A program made the position numbers and the translations under genes. 39,034 bases of DNA, from NCBI GenBank assembly GCA_964598255.1, contig CAZRBA010000132.1, positions 1 to 39,034 of the forward strand, written 5' to 3'. Of this stretch, positions 7,869 through 16,633 are shown one piece after another. The notes beneath the pieces are model-generated. The model did no database searches, was not told the origin of the DNA, and saw nothing but the letters and a program-made list of their open reading frames with translations. Numbering within the stretch: the stretch's first letter is position 1; each line of letters starts with the position of its first letter. The DNA is from Caldithrix sp964598255. GTDB lineage: Bacteria; Calditrichota; Calditrichia; Calditrichales; Calditrichaceae.

Positions 7869-10136
7869 ATGGCTTTCGATTTGGATATGATTAAAAAGGT
7901 TTACGATACGCTCCCGAAACGTGTGGATATGGCTCGTAAACTATTGAATCGACCGATGACGCTTGCCGAAAAAATATTGTACGCCCACCTTTACGAAGGC
8001 GATCCCCGAAAAATTTATCAACGTGGTAAGGATTACGTGGAATTTGCCCCGGATCGTGTGGCCATGCAAGATGCCACCGCTCAAATGGCGCTTTTACAAT
8101 TTATGATGGCCGGCAAGGAAAAAGTGGCCGTGCCTTCCAGCACGCATTGTGACCATTTGATTCAGGCCAAGGTAGGGGCCGAGAAAGACTTACAGGTTGC
8201 TCTTGATACCAATAAAGAAGTTTACGATTTTCTGGAAACGGTTTCCAAAAAATACGGGATTGATTTCTGGAAACCGGGCGCCGGTATCATTCATCAGGTG
8301 GTTTTGGAAAATTACGCTTTTCCGGGCGGTATGATGATCGGTACGGATTCGCACACGCCGAACGCGGGCGGATTGGGCATGATCGCAATCGGTGTCGGCG
8401 GGGCCGATGCTGTGGACGTGATGGTCGGCATGCCTTGGGAATTGCTGTTCCCCAAATATATCGGTGTGAAACTAACCGGTAAACTTAGCGGTTGGACTGC
8501 ACCCAAAGATGTGATTTTGGAAGTAGCCGGACGTTTGACTGTTAAGGGTGGAACCGGGTACATTGTCGAATATTTCGGACCTGGTGCACGGGCCATTTCC
8601 GCCACGGGCAAAGCCACCATCTGCAACATGGGTGCGGAAATCGGCGCAACCACATCCACTTTCGGGTTTGACGATCAGATGGCCGAATATTTACGGGTGA
8701 CCGGACGTAAAGATGTGGCCGAGTTGGCCGAAAAGATCAAAGAATATTTGACCGGCGATCCCGAAGTTTACGAAAATCCGGAAAAATATTTTGATCAGGT
8801 CATTGAGATCGACCTTTCCACTCTGGAACCGCATCTGAACGGTCCGTTTTCTCCGGACAAAGCCTGGCCGATTTCCAAGCTGAAAGAGGCCGTGGACGAA
8901 AACGGCTGGCCGGAAAATGTGGAAGTGGGCTTGATCGGATCGTGTACCAACAGTTCTTACGAAGATATTACCCGCGCCGCCTCGGTGGCCAAACAGGCTA
9001 TTGACAAAAAGATTCCTGTGAAAGCCGATTTTATGATTACCCCCGGTTCGGAACAGGTGCGCTATACCATCGAACGGGACGGTTATCTGGATATCTTTAA
9101 AAAGATCGGCGGAAAGGTTTTGGCCAATGCATGCGGACCCTGCATCGGTCAATGGGATCGCGAAGGTATTGACGAACGACCCAATTCCATTGTCGATTCA
9201 TTCAACCGTAATTTTAAAAAACGTAACGATGGAAATCCTAATACGTACGCCTTTGTAACCTCGCCGGAACTGGTAACAGCATTCACCATTGCCGGAACAC
9301 TAAAGTTTAACCCCATTACCGATACCCTGACCAACGAAAACGGCGAACAGGTGAAGCTGGAGGAACCCAAGGGCATGCTGTATCCGCCCAAGGGATTCGA
9401 GGTAAAAGAACGCGGCCTGGTTCCCCCGGTAGAAGACGGCGGTAAAATCGAAGTGAAGGTTAACCCGAAATCGGATCGGTTGCAATTGCTTAATCCCTTT
9501 GCGCCCTGGGACGGCAAGAATATTTCCGGCATGCGCGTGTTGATTAAGGCCCTGGGCAAATGTACCACCGATCATATTTCACCCGCAGGCCCTTGGTTGC
9601 GATACCGTGGTCATCTGGAAAATATTTCCAACAATTTGCTTACCGGTGCCGTGAATGCATTTAACGGTAAAACCAATTCCGTTAAAAACCAATTGACCGG
9701 TGAATACGGCCCGGTTCCGGAAGTGGCCAGAGCATACAAAGAAAAAGGCATTCCTACGATTATTGTTGGCGATGAAAACTACGGTGAAGGTTCCTCGCGT
9801 GAACATGCGGCCATGGAGCCGCGCTTTATGGGCGTACGCGTGGTGCTGGTGCGTTCGTTTGCGCGCATTCACGAAACCAATTTGAAAAAGCAAGGTATTT
9901 TGGCTTTGACGTTTGCCGATCCTGCTGACTACGATAAAATTCAGGAAGACGATGTGATCGATACAGTGGATTTGCCGGAATTTGCGCCTGGCAAACCGTT
10001 AACGTTGGTAGCCCGTCATGCCGACGGAACGGAAGATGTGATCAAAGCGAATCACACGTACAACGAAACGCAAATCGAGTGGTTTAAGGCGGGTTCGGCG
10101 TTGAATGTCATCCGCGCGAAAAATCAGAAAAATTAA
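7869..10136 (+). CDS. acn: Aconitate hydratase, mitochondrial type
   Basis: The TCA-cycle enzyme isomerising citrate to isocitrate through cis-aconitate, with a 4Fe-4S cluster. The 755 residues match the mitochondrial-type family (about 750-780) rather than the longer AcnA/IRP type. Cluster ligands fall at Cys359 (IGSCTNSSYEDI), Cys422 and Cys425 (NACGPCIGQW). Other signatures are GTDSHTPNAGGLG (158-170), TTDHISPAGPW at the start of the swivel domain, and the GDENYGEGSSREHAA loop. An AAAGGAG site precedes the ATG and a terminator follows, so it is monocistronic. No obvious promoter was identified in the 157-base gap upstream. Confidence 0.96.
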   Translation: MAFDLDMIKKVYDTLPKRVDMARKLLNRPMTLAEKILYAHLYEGDPRKIYQRGKDYVEFAPDRVAMQDATAQMALLQFMMAGKEKVAVPSSTHCDHLIQAKVGAEKDLQVALDTNKEVYDFLETVSKKYGIDFWKPGAGIIHQVVLENYAFPGGMMIGTDSHTPNAGGLGMIAIGVGGADAVDVMVGMPWELLFPKYIGVKLTGKLSGWTAPKDVILEVAGRLTVKGGTGYIVEYFGPGARAISATGKATICNMGAEIGATTSTFGFDDQMAEYLRVTGRKDVAELAEKIKEYLTGDPEVYENPEKYFDQVIEIDLSTLEPHLNGPFSPDKAWPISKLKEAVDENGWPENVEVGLIGSCTNSSYEDITRAASVAKQAIDKKIPVKADFMITPGSEQVRYTIERDGYLDIFKKIGGKVLANACGPCIGQWDREGIDERPNSIVDSFNRNFKKRNDGNPNTYAFVTSPELVTAFTIAGTLKFNPITDTLTNENGEQVKLEEPKGMLYPPKGFEVKERGLVPPVEDGGKIEVKVNPKSDRLQLLNPFAPWDGKNISGMRVLIKALGKCTTDHISPAGPWLRYRGHLENISNNLLTGAVNAFNGKTNSVKNQLTGEYGPVPEVARAYKEKGIPTIIVGDENYGEGSSREHAAMEPRFMGVRVVLVRSFARIHETNLKKQGILALTFADPADYDKIQEDDVIDTVDLPEFAPGKPLTLVARHADGTEDVIKANHTYNETQIEWFKAGSALNVIRAKNQKN

Positions 10137-10157
10137 ACACACCGATTCGTGCAAAAT

Positions 10158-10186
10158 AAAAAGGCTGCCCCGGGCAGCCTTTTTTG
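10158..10186 (+). terminator. Rho-independent terminator of the aconitase gene
   Basis: AAAAAGGCTGCCC and GGGCAGCCTTTTT form a near-perfect GC-rich hairpin followed by T's, 21 bases past the stop codon. Confidence 0.93.
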
Positions 10187-10260
10187 GTTAACGAAAAAAC
10201 GGTATGCGAACGGTATTTCCGCTTTTTGTTGAGAATTTATTTGTTCCTCCCGTTTGTTTA

Positions 10261-10502
10261 TTACATTCTTTTTTTAAAGTAGAATCTTAAACCCACACCA
10301 ATTTGTGTTAGCCAATTTTCATATTTAAAAGTATGATTGTAATAAATAGTCTCGTAATCGGAATTTTCTTTTCAATATTTGACGTTCCCTGACTATGTGT
10401 GTAATAAAAAACAATGGATGCATTAAGAACCAACGAGGTATTAAAATAATATTCCGCTCCCAGTTTGCCTTTAAGTTGATAGGGTAAATTTAAGTCTTTC
10501 AA
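10261..10502 (-). pseudogene. Frameshifted C-terminal fragment of an outer-membrane beta-barrel protein
   Basis: One minus-strand frame (from about 10502) reads KDLNLPYQLKGKLGAEYYF and continues with strands of alternating hydrophobic residues until it leaves the pattern near an A-run (T's at 10364-10367 on the plus strand). Adding one base there restores a frame that reads DYETIYYN, then YENWLTQIGVGLRFYF, and ends in KKRM-stop at 10261. The joined product of about 80 residues looks like the last strands of a beta-barrel with an aromatic-rich final strand. The 5' part of the gene is missing: stops close every frame just upstream. No parent protein can be named. Confidence 0.6.
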
Positions 10503-11001
10503 AAATCATAATTATTGGTTTTCTCTTGTCTTTCAACCCGGCATGGTCGTTATTTCTTTCGCTTTAGTTGAGTGAGCCGCTGGCAAATATTTTTCCGGCA
10601 GCTATCTGTAAAAAGGGAGATACATGGGGTGGCTTCCGTTTAAGAGAGTAGTAGCGCGTTTCCGGATTAAGCGTAAGACATTTGATTTTTCTACGGAATA
10701 GAAGGCACTTGTGAGATAGGGGACATAATTGATGCCCAAAGCAAAATGATTTTATTCCCCGTTTTGGTTGGGCTACCTTTGCTGCGTAAAAGCCCATTAC
10801 GGCCAAAGAAAAGAAATAATGAAAAAAATCAAAATAATGAGAGATTTCCTGATTTGCCTTCCGGTTTAAAATGTCTGATGAGTGGCATGGGATTTAGGAA
10901 TTCGTTGATAATATATAGTGAGGAAAGAAGGTTTACAGGGGCAAAAGGCGTCGCTGTTTTTAATGAAGTTGTTTAAAAATTTTGAAGGCGGATGTTTATT
11001 T
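10503..11001. other. Gene-poor, probably degenerate region
   Basis: No gene is supported over about 500 bases. Short open frames exist on both strands (plus 10746-10976; minus 10564-10806) but lack ribosome sites and recognisable products. The stretch around 10850-10976 can be read as protein-like sequence on the plus strand (LPSGLKCLMSGMGFRNSL), so it may be a remnant of a repeated or decayed element. Together with the barrel fragment this looks like a decaying locus. Confidence 0.55.
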
Positions 11002-14000
11002 TTATCCGTTTTCGCCGGTCAATCGTGCAATTTGTAAGATGAAAAACCGCAATTGATCCTGTTCGGCCGAACTTAAGGGTTGCTGTTCGATTCGAAGAAT
11101 ACGTTCCACATCGCGTAAAGCGCGCATTACATTTACCGGCAGTTCGGTTGTTCCCTGCGAAGCGCTGCCCAAATAATGCACGGCTGCCATTAAAAACTGT
11201 TTTAAATTTTCATCGCTTACATGCTGTAAATTGGTACTTAACTGTAAAGAGGTGCGTTGCAATTTGCCCACGTTCCGGCTCAAGTTTGCACCTCCGTCGA
11301 TGCGGTTTTTTAATAAGACCGAAATTGCCAAGGCCAGTTGATTGAAACTTTCGACCTGCACGGCAACCTTTGCTGCGATAAGTTGCCAAATATTTTCCCG
11401 CCAGAGATGAATTTGTACGGGTATGGCCAACAAACGTGCGGTTTCTTTTTGCCAGTCTTGCGACCCTTTGCTAAAATGGTACAGGGCTTTGGGATCGGTA
11501 TTAAAAAGATCTTTTTGCAGCAAAACGGCCAGGTCCGGACGTATTGCCGGTAACAAAGCTTGTTTGAAGGAACCGTTTTCTGTGAATTCCGCGGGGGCCA
11601 ATCCGTGGCGTTTCAGTAATTCCCATTGCAAAAGCGGCAGATATTCGTACATCAGTTCTAAATCTTCATGCAGGGCGGCAACGGCATTGTTTCCCGCGGG
11701 AAACAAACCTTGCAAAGGCCGGAAAAATTCGAGTTTCACATCCTGATACAAACGCAAAGTGTGCAAAATTTCGTACACTGGCAAAAACGGTAAAATACGT
11801 TCCTGAATGAGTAAACGGGCCTCGGGTGAATCGTGTTGGCCGGCTGCAAATTCTTTAAGCGCCCGAAACAAACCGGTTGTGAGCTGATTGATGCCCAAAA
11901 TCATGGTTTGGGCGCGGTTGTGGCCGATAGCGCGCAACATGGTGCCGTAACGGGCCAAAGGCAACACGCGCGAAAGCCGGGCAATAATGCGTTGACCGGC
12001 TTCCGGAGTTGTGGCACTACCCGGACGAACCGTGGGCCGATCGCGAAATGAAGGAATCATGCGCGAAATAAAATAGGAAACCACATGGATGCCCACCGCG
12101 TCTTCTTCGCGTCCGTAAATAATTTCTCGGAAGTGGGCCTGCACCCGTTGTAAAAACTGGTCGTAAACCGGGTCGGGCCAGCCCATGGTCAGGCGTTTTA
12201 ATTCCTTTTCGCCGCGATCATGGAATTTTAACCGCGTTAAAATCAACGGTTCGGCGGCACGAATTAATTCCCGATCGTGATATTGCTGAATTTGGCTAAT
12301 GTGGTACAATAATTCGGCGCGTTGTGCCGGCGGTAGCAAGCGCAGCCGTTCGCAAATCGTGCTCTGAAAAGTACGCAAATCGCCGCTTTGCATCACCCCG
12401 CGCAACGGTGTGATGGCGTACCGGCTGCTTTGTGCGGCCGAAGGCTTTAAGTTGTTGCGTATGATTTGTTGACTGATTTTATCCGTACGGAAAGCCTGTT
12501 TTCCGCCGAAGGTATCGTAAAAACCGCCCTGCCGTTGCATCGGTTCGCCACTGCCCAATTTAAGCCGTACCCGATCAGTCAATCCTTTTTGTGCCAACCA
12601 GCGTACCACTTTAAATTTTGTTTCCTTGTACAGCTTGGCCGCAACGGGTTGGCTAACCTGCTGGCTCAAATCGGAACCGGCGATGAAAATTTCGCAAATC
12701 ATTTCGGCAAAACGGTCTTCGGCGCTTTGTGAAGCCGAACGATGTGTGCGGGCATAATGCCACAGGTCGTTCAGATAGGTGTCGATGTTGCGTACAACTT
12801 CAAAATCCTCGAAAAGAGGGATGACCCAGATGTGGGGCAGAGAAAGATGCGCTTCTTTGCGTAAAATGGTTTCTTTTTGCGCCCGCAATTTTTGATCGAG
12901 TTGAATGAGCGCTTCGGATTTGCTGGTCATGCTTACCTGCAAGCCCAAAATTAGTCCGCCGTTACCGAAACGTGTACCGATTTCGTTGATTTCCTGTAAA
13001 TTGAAAACCGTGGTGTCGATGGCAAACGGATCGATGGAGGTAATCATATTTTGATGGATGCGCGGAGTAAGCACAAACCGTTTGAGCAGGTCGCGGTAAA
13101 ATCCGGCAAAATACAAAAGTTGCGCGTTATCCGAATGCCGCAAGAGCAAAGGAATGGCCTGATGCAAAGCCTTGCGCAATTTTTTATTCAACCGAAAATA
13201 ATATTCGAGCCCTTTACGTCGTTGCTGACGTAGTTGCAGCATTTTGCGTTCTAGCCGATCGTTGTGTTCCCAAATTACCGTCCACGGGTCGTGCATCAAA
13301 TGCAGTTTGATACCCGTTTTGCGCCAGCGGGAAATTTGTGGTTCGGTCGGCAGCAAGGTGCGGTACCGTTTTTCCAGTTGATTGGTTAGCGTGGTGATTT
13401 TATTCAGCAAATGCCAAAAACGGTCTTTTTGCACTGGGATGCGTTCGATTTCGCTTAAAAGCCGAGCGTCAATCGGCAAGTCCGGTTCGAGACGATGCAA
13501 TAGCGAGAGAATGCGCGCTAGCCGAACAACATTTTCGATGATTACGGCGGCAACAAGGCGATGGCCCTGGCCGGAAGGCCGCGTGCTACCGTCCCAATCG
13601 CCCCAAAAAGAGAGCATGGTAAGGGGAAGGCGAGCACCGGCTTGGGCGGCTTCGATTTCGCTTTCGATAAAGCTATCCAGGTCCAAAAGCAGCTCGTCGG
13701 CTTCCTGCACGGAGTTGACGGGAACGTTTTGTCCGCGGAATTCATTAAGCAAAGCTTCGGCCAGACGTTCTGTTTGTCGTTTGTCCGGCGTTTTACCGGT
13801 TAAAATCGTTTCCGTAATGGCGCGGGTTTGTTGTTCCGTTTGTAAGGAAAATATTTGCGTAGGGTGTACCGTGCGATCGAATAATCGATGCCGAAAGCGA
13901 TTTTGCCGCAAAGACAAATCGTCTTTGTAAAATTCGGTATCCCAAATGGTGGCCAGCATGCGTGCGCGTTTGTCGGGCGCTTGTTTCAGGAGACGTTGCC

Positions 14001-16557
14001 ACTGCTGCAGGCGACCGCTAAAAATTTCGGAGAGGGTACGCAGCCGTTCGTTTAAAAAATGACGGAACGAATCGCGAACCGCCCAACCTTCAGGCTGTTT
14101 TTGTCGGCCAAACCGTTCCGTGGCTGCGTTAAAAATTCGCTCGCTTACGGCTTGCCAATGTTCGTATTCGACTAAATGCTTAACGGCTACGGAAGGCACA
14201 GGGAATGATTTCTTTTGAAAAACGGAGGCTTCCTGTGCGATAAGCCGATTCAAATCGATCAGAACGCGTCGCATCTGATAATAGAGTTTTTCGCCCCGTG
14301 TTTGTCCGCCAAGGGTTAGCCGAAAAGCGTTTCGGGCGGTTTCGAAACCAGAAGCGGTGCGGGCGAATGTTGTTAGGGGAATCAGTCCGATTCCCTGATT
14401 GGCCAAATTGGAAGACAGGGCATCCAGAGAAATTCCGGACGGTAAATTGCGGATGAACAGTAAGGGGTACATGCTCCCCTCGGGCGGCAAAATTTCCGCC
14501 CCGAACGGATTCCGTTCTTCGGGCAAGTCGTTTACCGCGCGTAAAAGTGCCTGCATGCGTTCGGCAAACAGTCGATTGCGGTAATCCCAATAGCCTGCCA
14601 CTTTGTCCGCACTGTTTCGGTAAAACATATAAGCAATAAGCAAAGGTAGGCGATGGGGAACAATAAATTTTAGAAAGTTCGCAAACAAATCGAAAATTTT
14701 AGGATCGGGAAGTTCCACTACTGTTAAACGGGCGCCGGCAAAACTGTCGGTTTTGGAAAGGGAGTGAACGGTTAAGAGGCGTTTGGCCTGTTCGCTGCCC
14801 AGCAAGCCGTTTTGTTGCATCTCCAAAACGTGTTGTTTTAGTGTTTTAACCCGTTTGCTTTGCGCCCACGGGCCAACATTTTGATACGAAAGATCGTCGA
14901 TTACAAACAGCCCGCGATTTAACGCCCGGCGAACGACTTCTTTTAATTGCCCGGCAGGCAATATGCGTCCCGTGGCATTGTGCGGATTGTTCAGAATAAG
15001 GGCGCCACTGTGCAAATAACTTGGATCACGTTCGATTTGCTGTTCCATTTCCGCAATTAATTGATCGGCTGTGAATGGCTGTAGCGGGTTGAGCGGCAAT
15101 ACATCTACCTGCGGAAAACAATGCTCGTAGGTCCAGCTTAAATCTAAAGTCATTACTTTGCGAATGGGGCCGTGAAAACCCAGAATTCCCAGAGCGGTGC
15201 GGGCCGAACCGCTAACGGCCAAGCATCTGGAGCGGTCGTATTCCGGGTGTACTGTTACGAAGGTATTTAAAAAATTCGTTTCTAACTCCTTTGTCCAGGC
15301 CTTATCGGACAGGTTGTTAAAAAAATGTTCGATAAGGTCCGTTGGCGCCAGCGATGCAAACGAATCTGGTAAATCGCGAATTTGTCCCGGCAAACGATAG
15401 AGGTTTTGACTTATGCGCCGCACCGTCTCTTGTGCATGTTCGATCGTTTTTTTTGCATGTTGTGGGGATGAAACGGACGGTCGTCGGGCAAAATTCTCTG
15501 CGCTTCGCAGCAAGTGTTCTCCGAACGGAAAGCGGTTCAACTTGCTTGCGTACGAAAAGACTGGAGAGGGAAAGGAAGTTTGCTTGTGAACAAAACGATT
15601 GTTTTGCAGCAAAAAGAACAGCAGTTCCGCTTCCGGAGCGGATGGCGTACCTTTCAATTCGAAATGAACGGTTTCCAGACGTTGAATGTAATCGGCACGT
15701 CCGGCAACAATAACCACGGACAAATCGCGCAGATTTTCATTTATTGCCTGCGGACTTAAAAAGCGCAGTACGCGGTCGGCCAACAGGGCTTCACGCGCCA
15801 GGGAAAGGTGGTTGGGGGCATTGTTTCGTTCGACAATAAAAAGCGGTTTTTGCAAGCTCCATTCGCGAATCCGGCGACGGAACGGTTCCCCAGGTATTTG
15901 ACCCAATAGTAAAAAAGAAGGAAGCGTATTTAGGTGTTGTCGCAATGTTTTCAGAGCAAGATCGTCGTCATCGGGCAAAGGAATAAAACGAAAATCTGCC
16001 ATACGTTTCAGGTAATCGGGCAGGGGGGAACGGTACAAAAAAATTTGCGCGGGCAGCAAGGGCAAGGTTCTTTGCAGAGTAAAAAACAAAATGCGCATGT
16101 TCTCCGTTATTCCCCCGCTGCCAAGCATTAATTCCTTTTGTCCGGATTCCAAACCGCTATCGTAACGGATCGGTTCCAATTGTTCTTTTTCGAACCAGTT
16201 TTGCAAGCGTTCGATTAATGGACCGGGTGCTTTGCGGTTGTAACCGCCGCGCGGGGCATACGGGTTGCACAACGGAATGGTTTCGTACACGAACAAAGCG
16301 GCCTGAATGGCGGTTGGCGAATATCCCTGTTCTCTTAAATAGGCGGTAAAATCATCTTTTGTGCTTAGCGAAGCGACATCTGCGCTTGCAAAAATTAGAT
16401 GGCGAAAAAAAGCGGTTAGACGTTGGTCCCCAATGGGATGTCCGATATGGAAATTAATACGTTCCGCATCGGATACGGGAGCCGCGGCTGTTGCTTCGCT
16501 AATTTCCGACACTTTGGCCGCTTTAAACGGTTTTAATTGAAAAATATCGTTTGGCAT
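11002..16557 (-). CDS. Giant fusion: degenerate aminotransferase + aminotransferase + PEP carboxylase-like protein
   Basis: Uninterrupted 1851-residue frame with three parts. (1) Residues about 30-330 follow a class I/II aminotransferase layout (INFHIGHPIGD, NPYAPRGGY, ELMLGSGGITENMRI), but the stretch where the PLP lysine should sit (VVIVAGRADY) has none. (2) Residues about 395-775 are a second aminotransferase with the full active site: NATG (Asn527), Asp555 and Tyr558 in VIDDLSYQ, Lys602 in HSLSKTDSFAGARL with Arg610, and Arg746 in AFRLTLG. (3) Residues about 850-1851 resemble phosphoenolpyruvate carboxylase: VHPTQ (897-901; bacterial TAHPTE), SFWGDWDG (983-990), VSMTSKSEALI (about 1208), PLFED (metal-ligand Glu1250), FIAGSDLSQQ (metal-ligand Asp1296), and GSGEPMQRQGG (1335-1345), closer to archaeal-type than bacterial PEPC loops. 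Inferred role: oxaloacetate formation coupled to transamination to aspartate. Weak ribosome site; lies 76 bases after the SPFH gene. The aminotransferase call is firm, the PEPC call moderate. Confidence 0.75.
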   Translation of the reverse strand: MPNDIFQLKPFKAAKVSEISEATAAAPVSDAERINFHIGHPIGDQRLTAFFRHLIFASADVASLSTKDDFTAYLREQGYSPTAIQAALFVYETIPLCNPYAPRGGYNRKAPGPLIERLQNWFEKEQLEPIRYDSGLESGQKELMLGSGGITENMRILFFTLQRTLPLLPAQIFLYRSPLPDYLKRMADFRFIPLPDDDDLALKTLRQHLNTLPSFLLLGQIPGEPFRRRIREWSLQKPLFIVERNNAPNHLSLAREALLADRVLRFLSPQAINENLRDLSVVIVAGRADYIQRLETVHFELKGTPSAPEAELLFFLLQNNRFVHKQTSFPSPVFSYASKLNRFPFGEHLLRSAENFARRPSVSSPQHAKKTIEHAQETVRRISQNLYRLPGQIRDLPDSFASLAPTDLIEHFFNNLSDKAWTKELETNFLNTFVTVHPEYDRSRCLAVSGSARTALGILGFHGPIRKVMTLDLSWTYEHCFPQVDVLPLNPLQPFTADQLIAEMEQQIERDPSYLHSGALILNNPHNATGRILPAGQLKEVVRRALNRGLFVIDDLSYQNVGPWAQSKRVKTLKQHVLEMQQNGLLGSEQAKRLLTVHSLSKTDSFAGARLTVVELPDPKIFDLFANFLKFIVPHRLPLLIAYMFYRNSADKVAGYWDYRNRLFAERMQALLRAVNDLPEERNPFGAEILPPEGSMYPLLFIRNLPSGISLDALSSNLANQGIGLIPLTTFARTASGFETARNAFRLTLGGQTRGEKLYYQMRRVLIDLNRLIAQEASVFQKKSFPVPSVAVKHLVEYEHWQAVSERIFNAATERFGRQKQPEGWAVRDSFRHFLNERLRTLSEIFSGRLQQWQRLLKQAPDKRARMLATIWDTEFYKDDLSLRQNRFRHRLFDRTVHPTQIFSLQTEQQTRAITETILTGKTPDKRQTERLAEALLNEFRGQNVPVNSVQEADELLLDLDSFIESEIEAAQAGARLPLTMLSFWGDWDGSTRPSGQGHRLVAAVIIENVVRLARILSLLHRLEPDLPIDARLLSEIERIPVQKDRFWHLLNKITTLTNQLEKRYRTLLPTEPQISRWRKTGIKLHLMHDPWTVIWEHNDRLERKMLQLRQQRRKGLEYYFRLNKKLRKALHQAIPLLLRHSDNAQLLYFAGFYRDLLKRFVLTPRIHQNMITSIDPFAIDTTVFNLQEINEIGTRFGNGGLILGLQVSMTSKSEALIQLDQKLRAQKETILRKEAHLSLPHIWVIPLFEDFEVVRNIDTYLNDLWHYARTHRSASQSAEDRFAEMICEIFIAGSDLSQQVSQPVAAKLYKETKFKVVRWLAQKGLTDRVRLKLGSGEPMQRQGGFYDTFGGKQAFRTDKISQQIIRNNLKPSAAQSSRYAITPLRGVMQSGDLRTFQSTICERLRLLPPAQRAELLYHISQIQQYHDRELIRAAEPLILTRLKFHDRGEKELKRLTMGWPDPVYDQFLQRVQAHFREIIYGREEDAVGIHVVSYFISRMIPSFRDRPTVRPGSATTPEAGQRIIARLSRVLPLARYGTMLRAIGHNRAQTMILGINQLTTGLFRALKEFAAGQHDSPEARLLIQERILPFLPVYEILHTLRLYQDVKLEFFRPLQGLFPAGNNAVAALHEDLELMYEYLPLLQWELLKRHGLAPAEFTENGSFKQALLPAIRPDLAVLLQKDLFNTDPKALYHFSKGSQDWQKETARLLAIPVQIHLWRENIWQLIAAKVAVQVESFNQLALAISVLLKNRIDGGANLSRNVGKLQRTSLQLSTNLQHVSDENLKQFLMAAVHYLGSASQGTTELPVNVMRALRDVERILRIEQQPLSSAEQDQLRFFILQIARLTGENG

Positions 16558-16633
16558 TTATGCTCTGCAAAAATTGGGTGAATCGTTTTGCCAACCCGCT
16601 ATTTTCTTTGGCGAAAACACGGGCAAGTTCATT

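Noticed and set aside
13382..13930. 182-residue plus-strand frame inside the giant fusion gene
   Set aside because: Antisense shadow of a well-supported minus-strand gene, with serine/arginine-rich composition typical of shadows.
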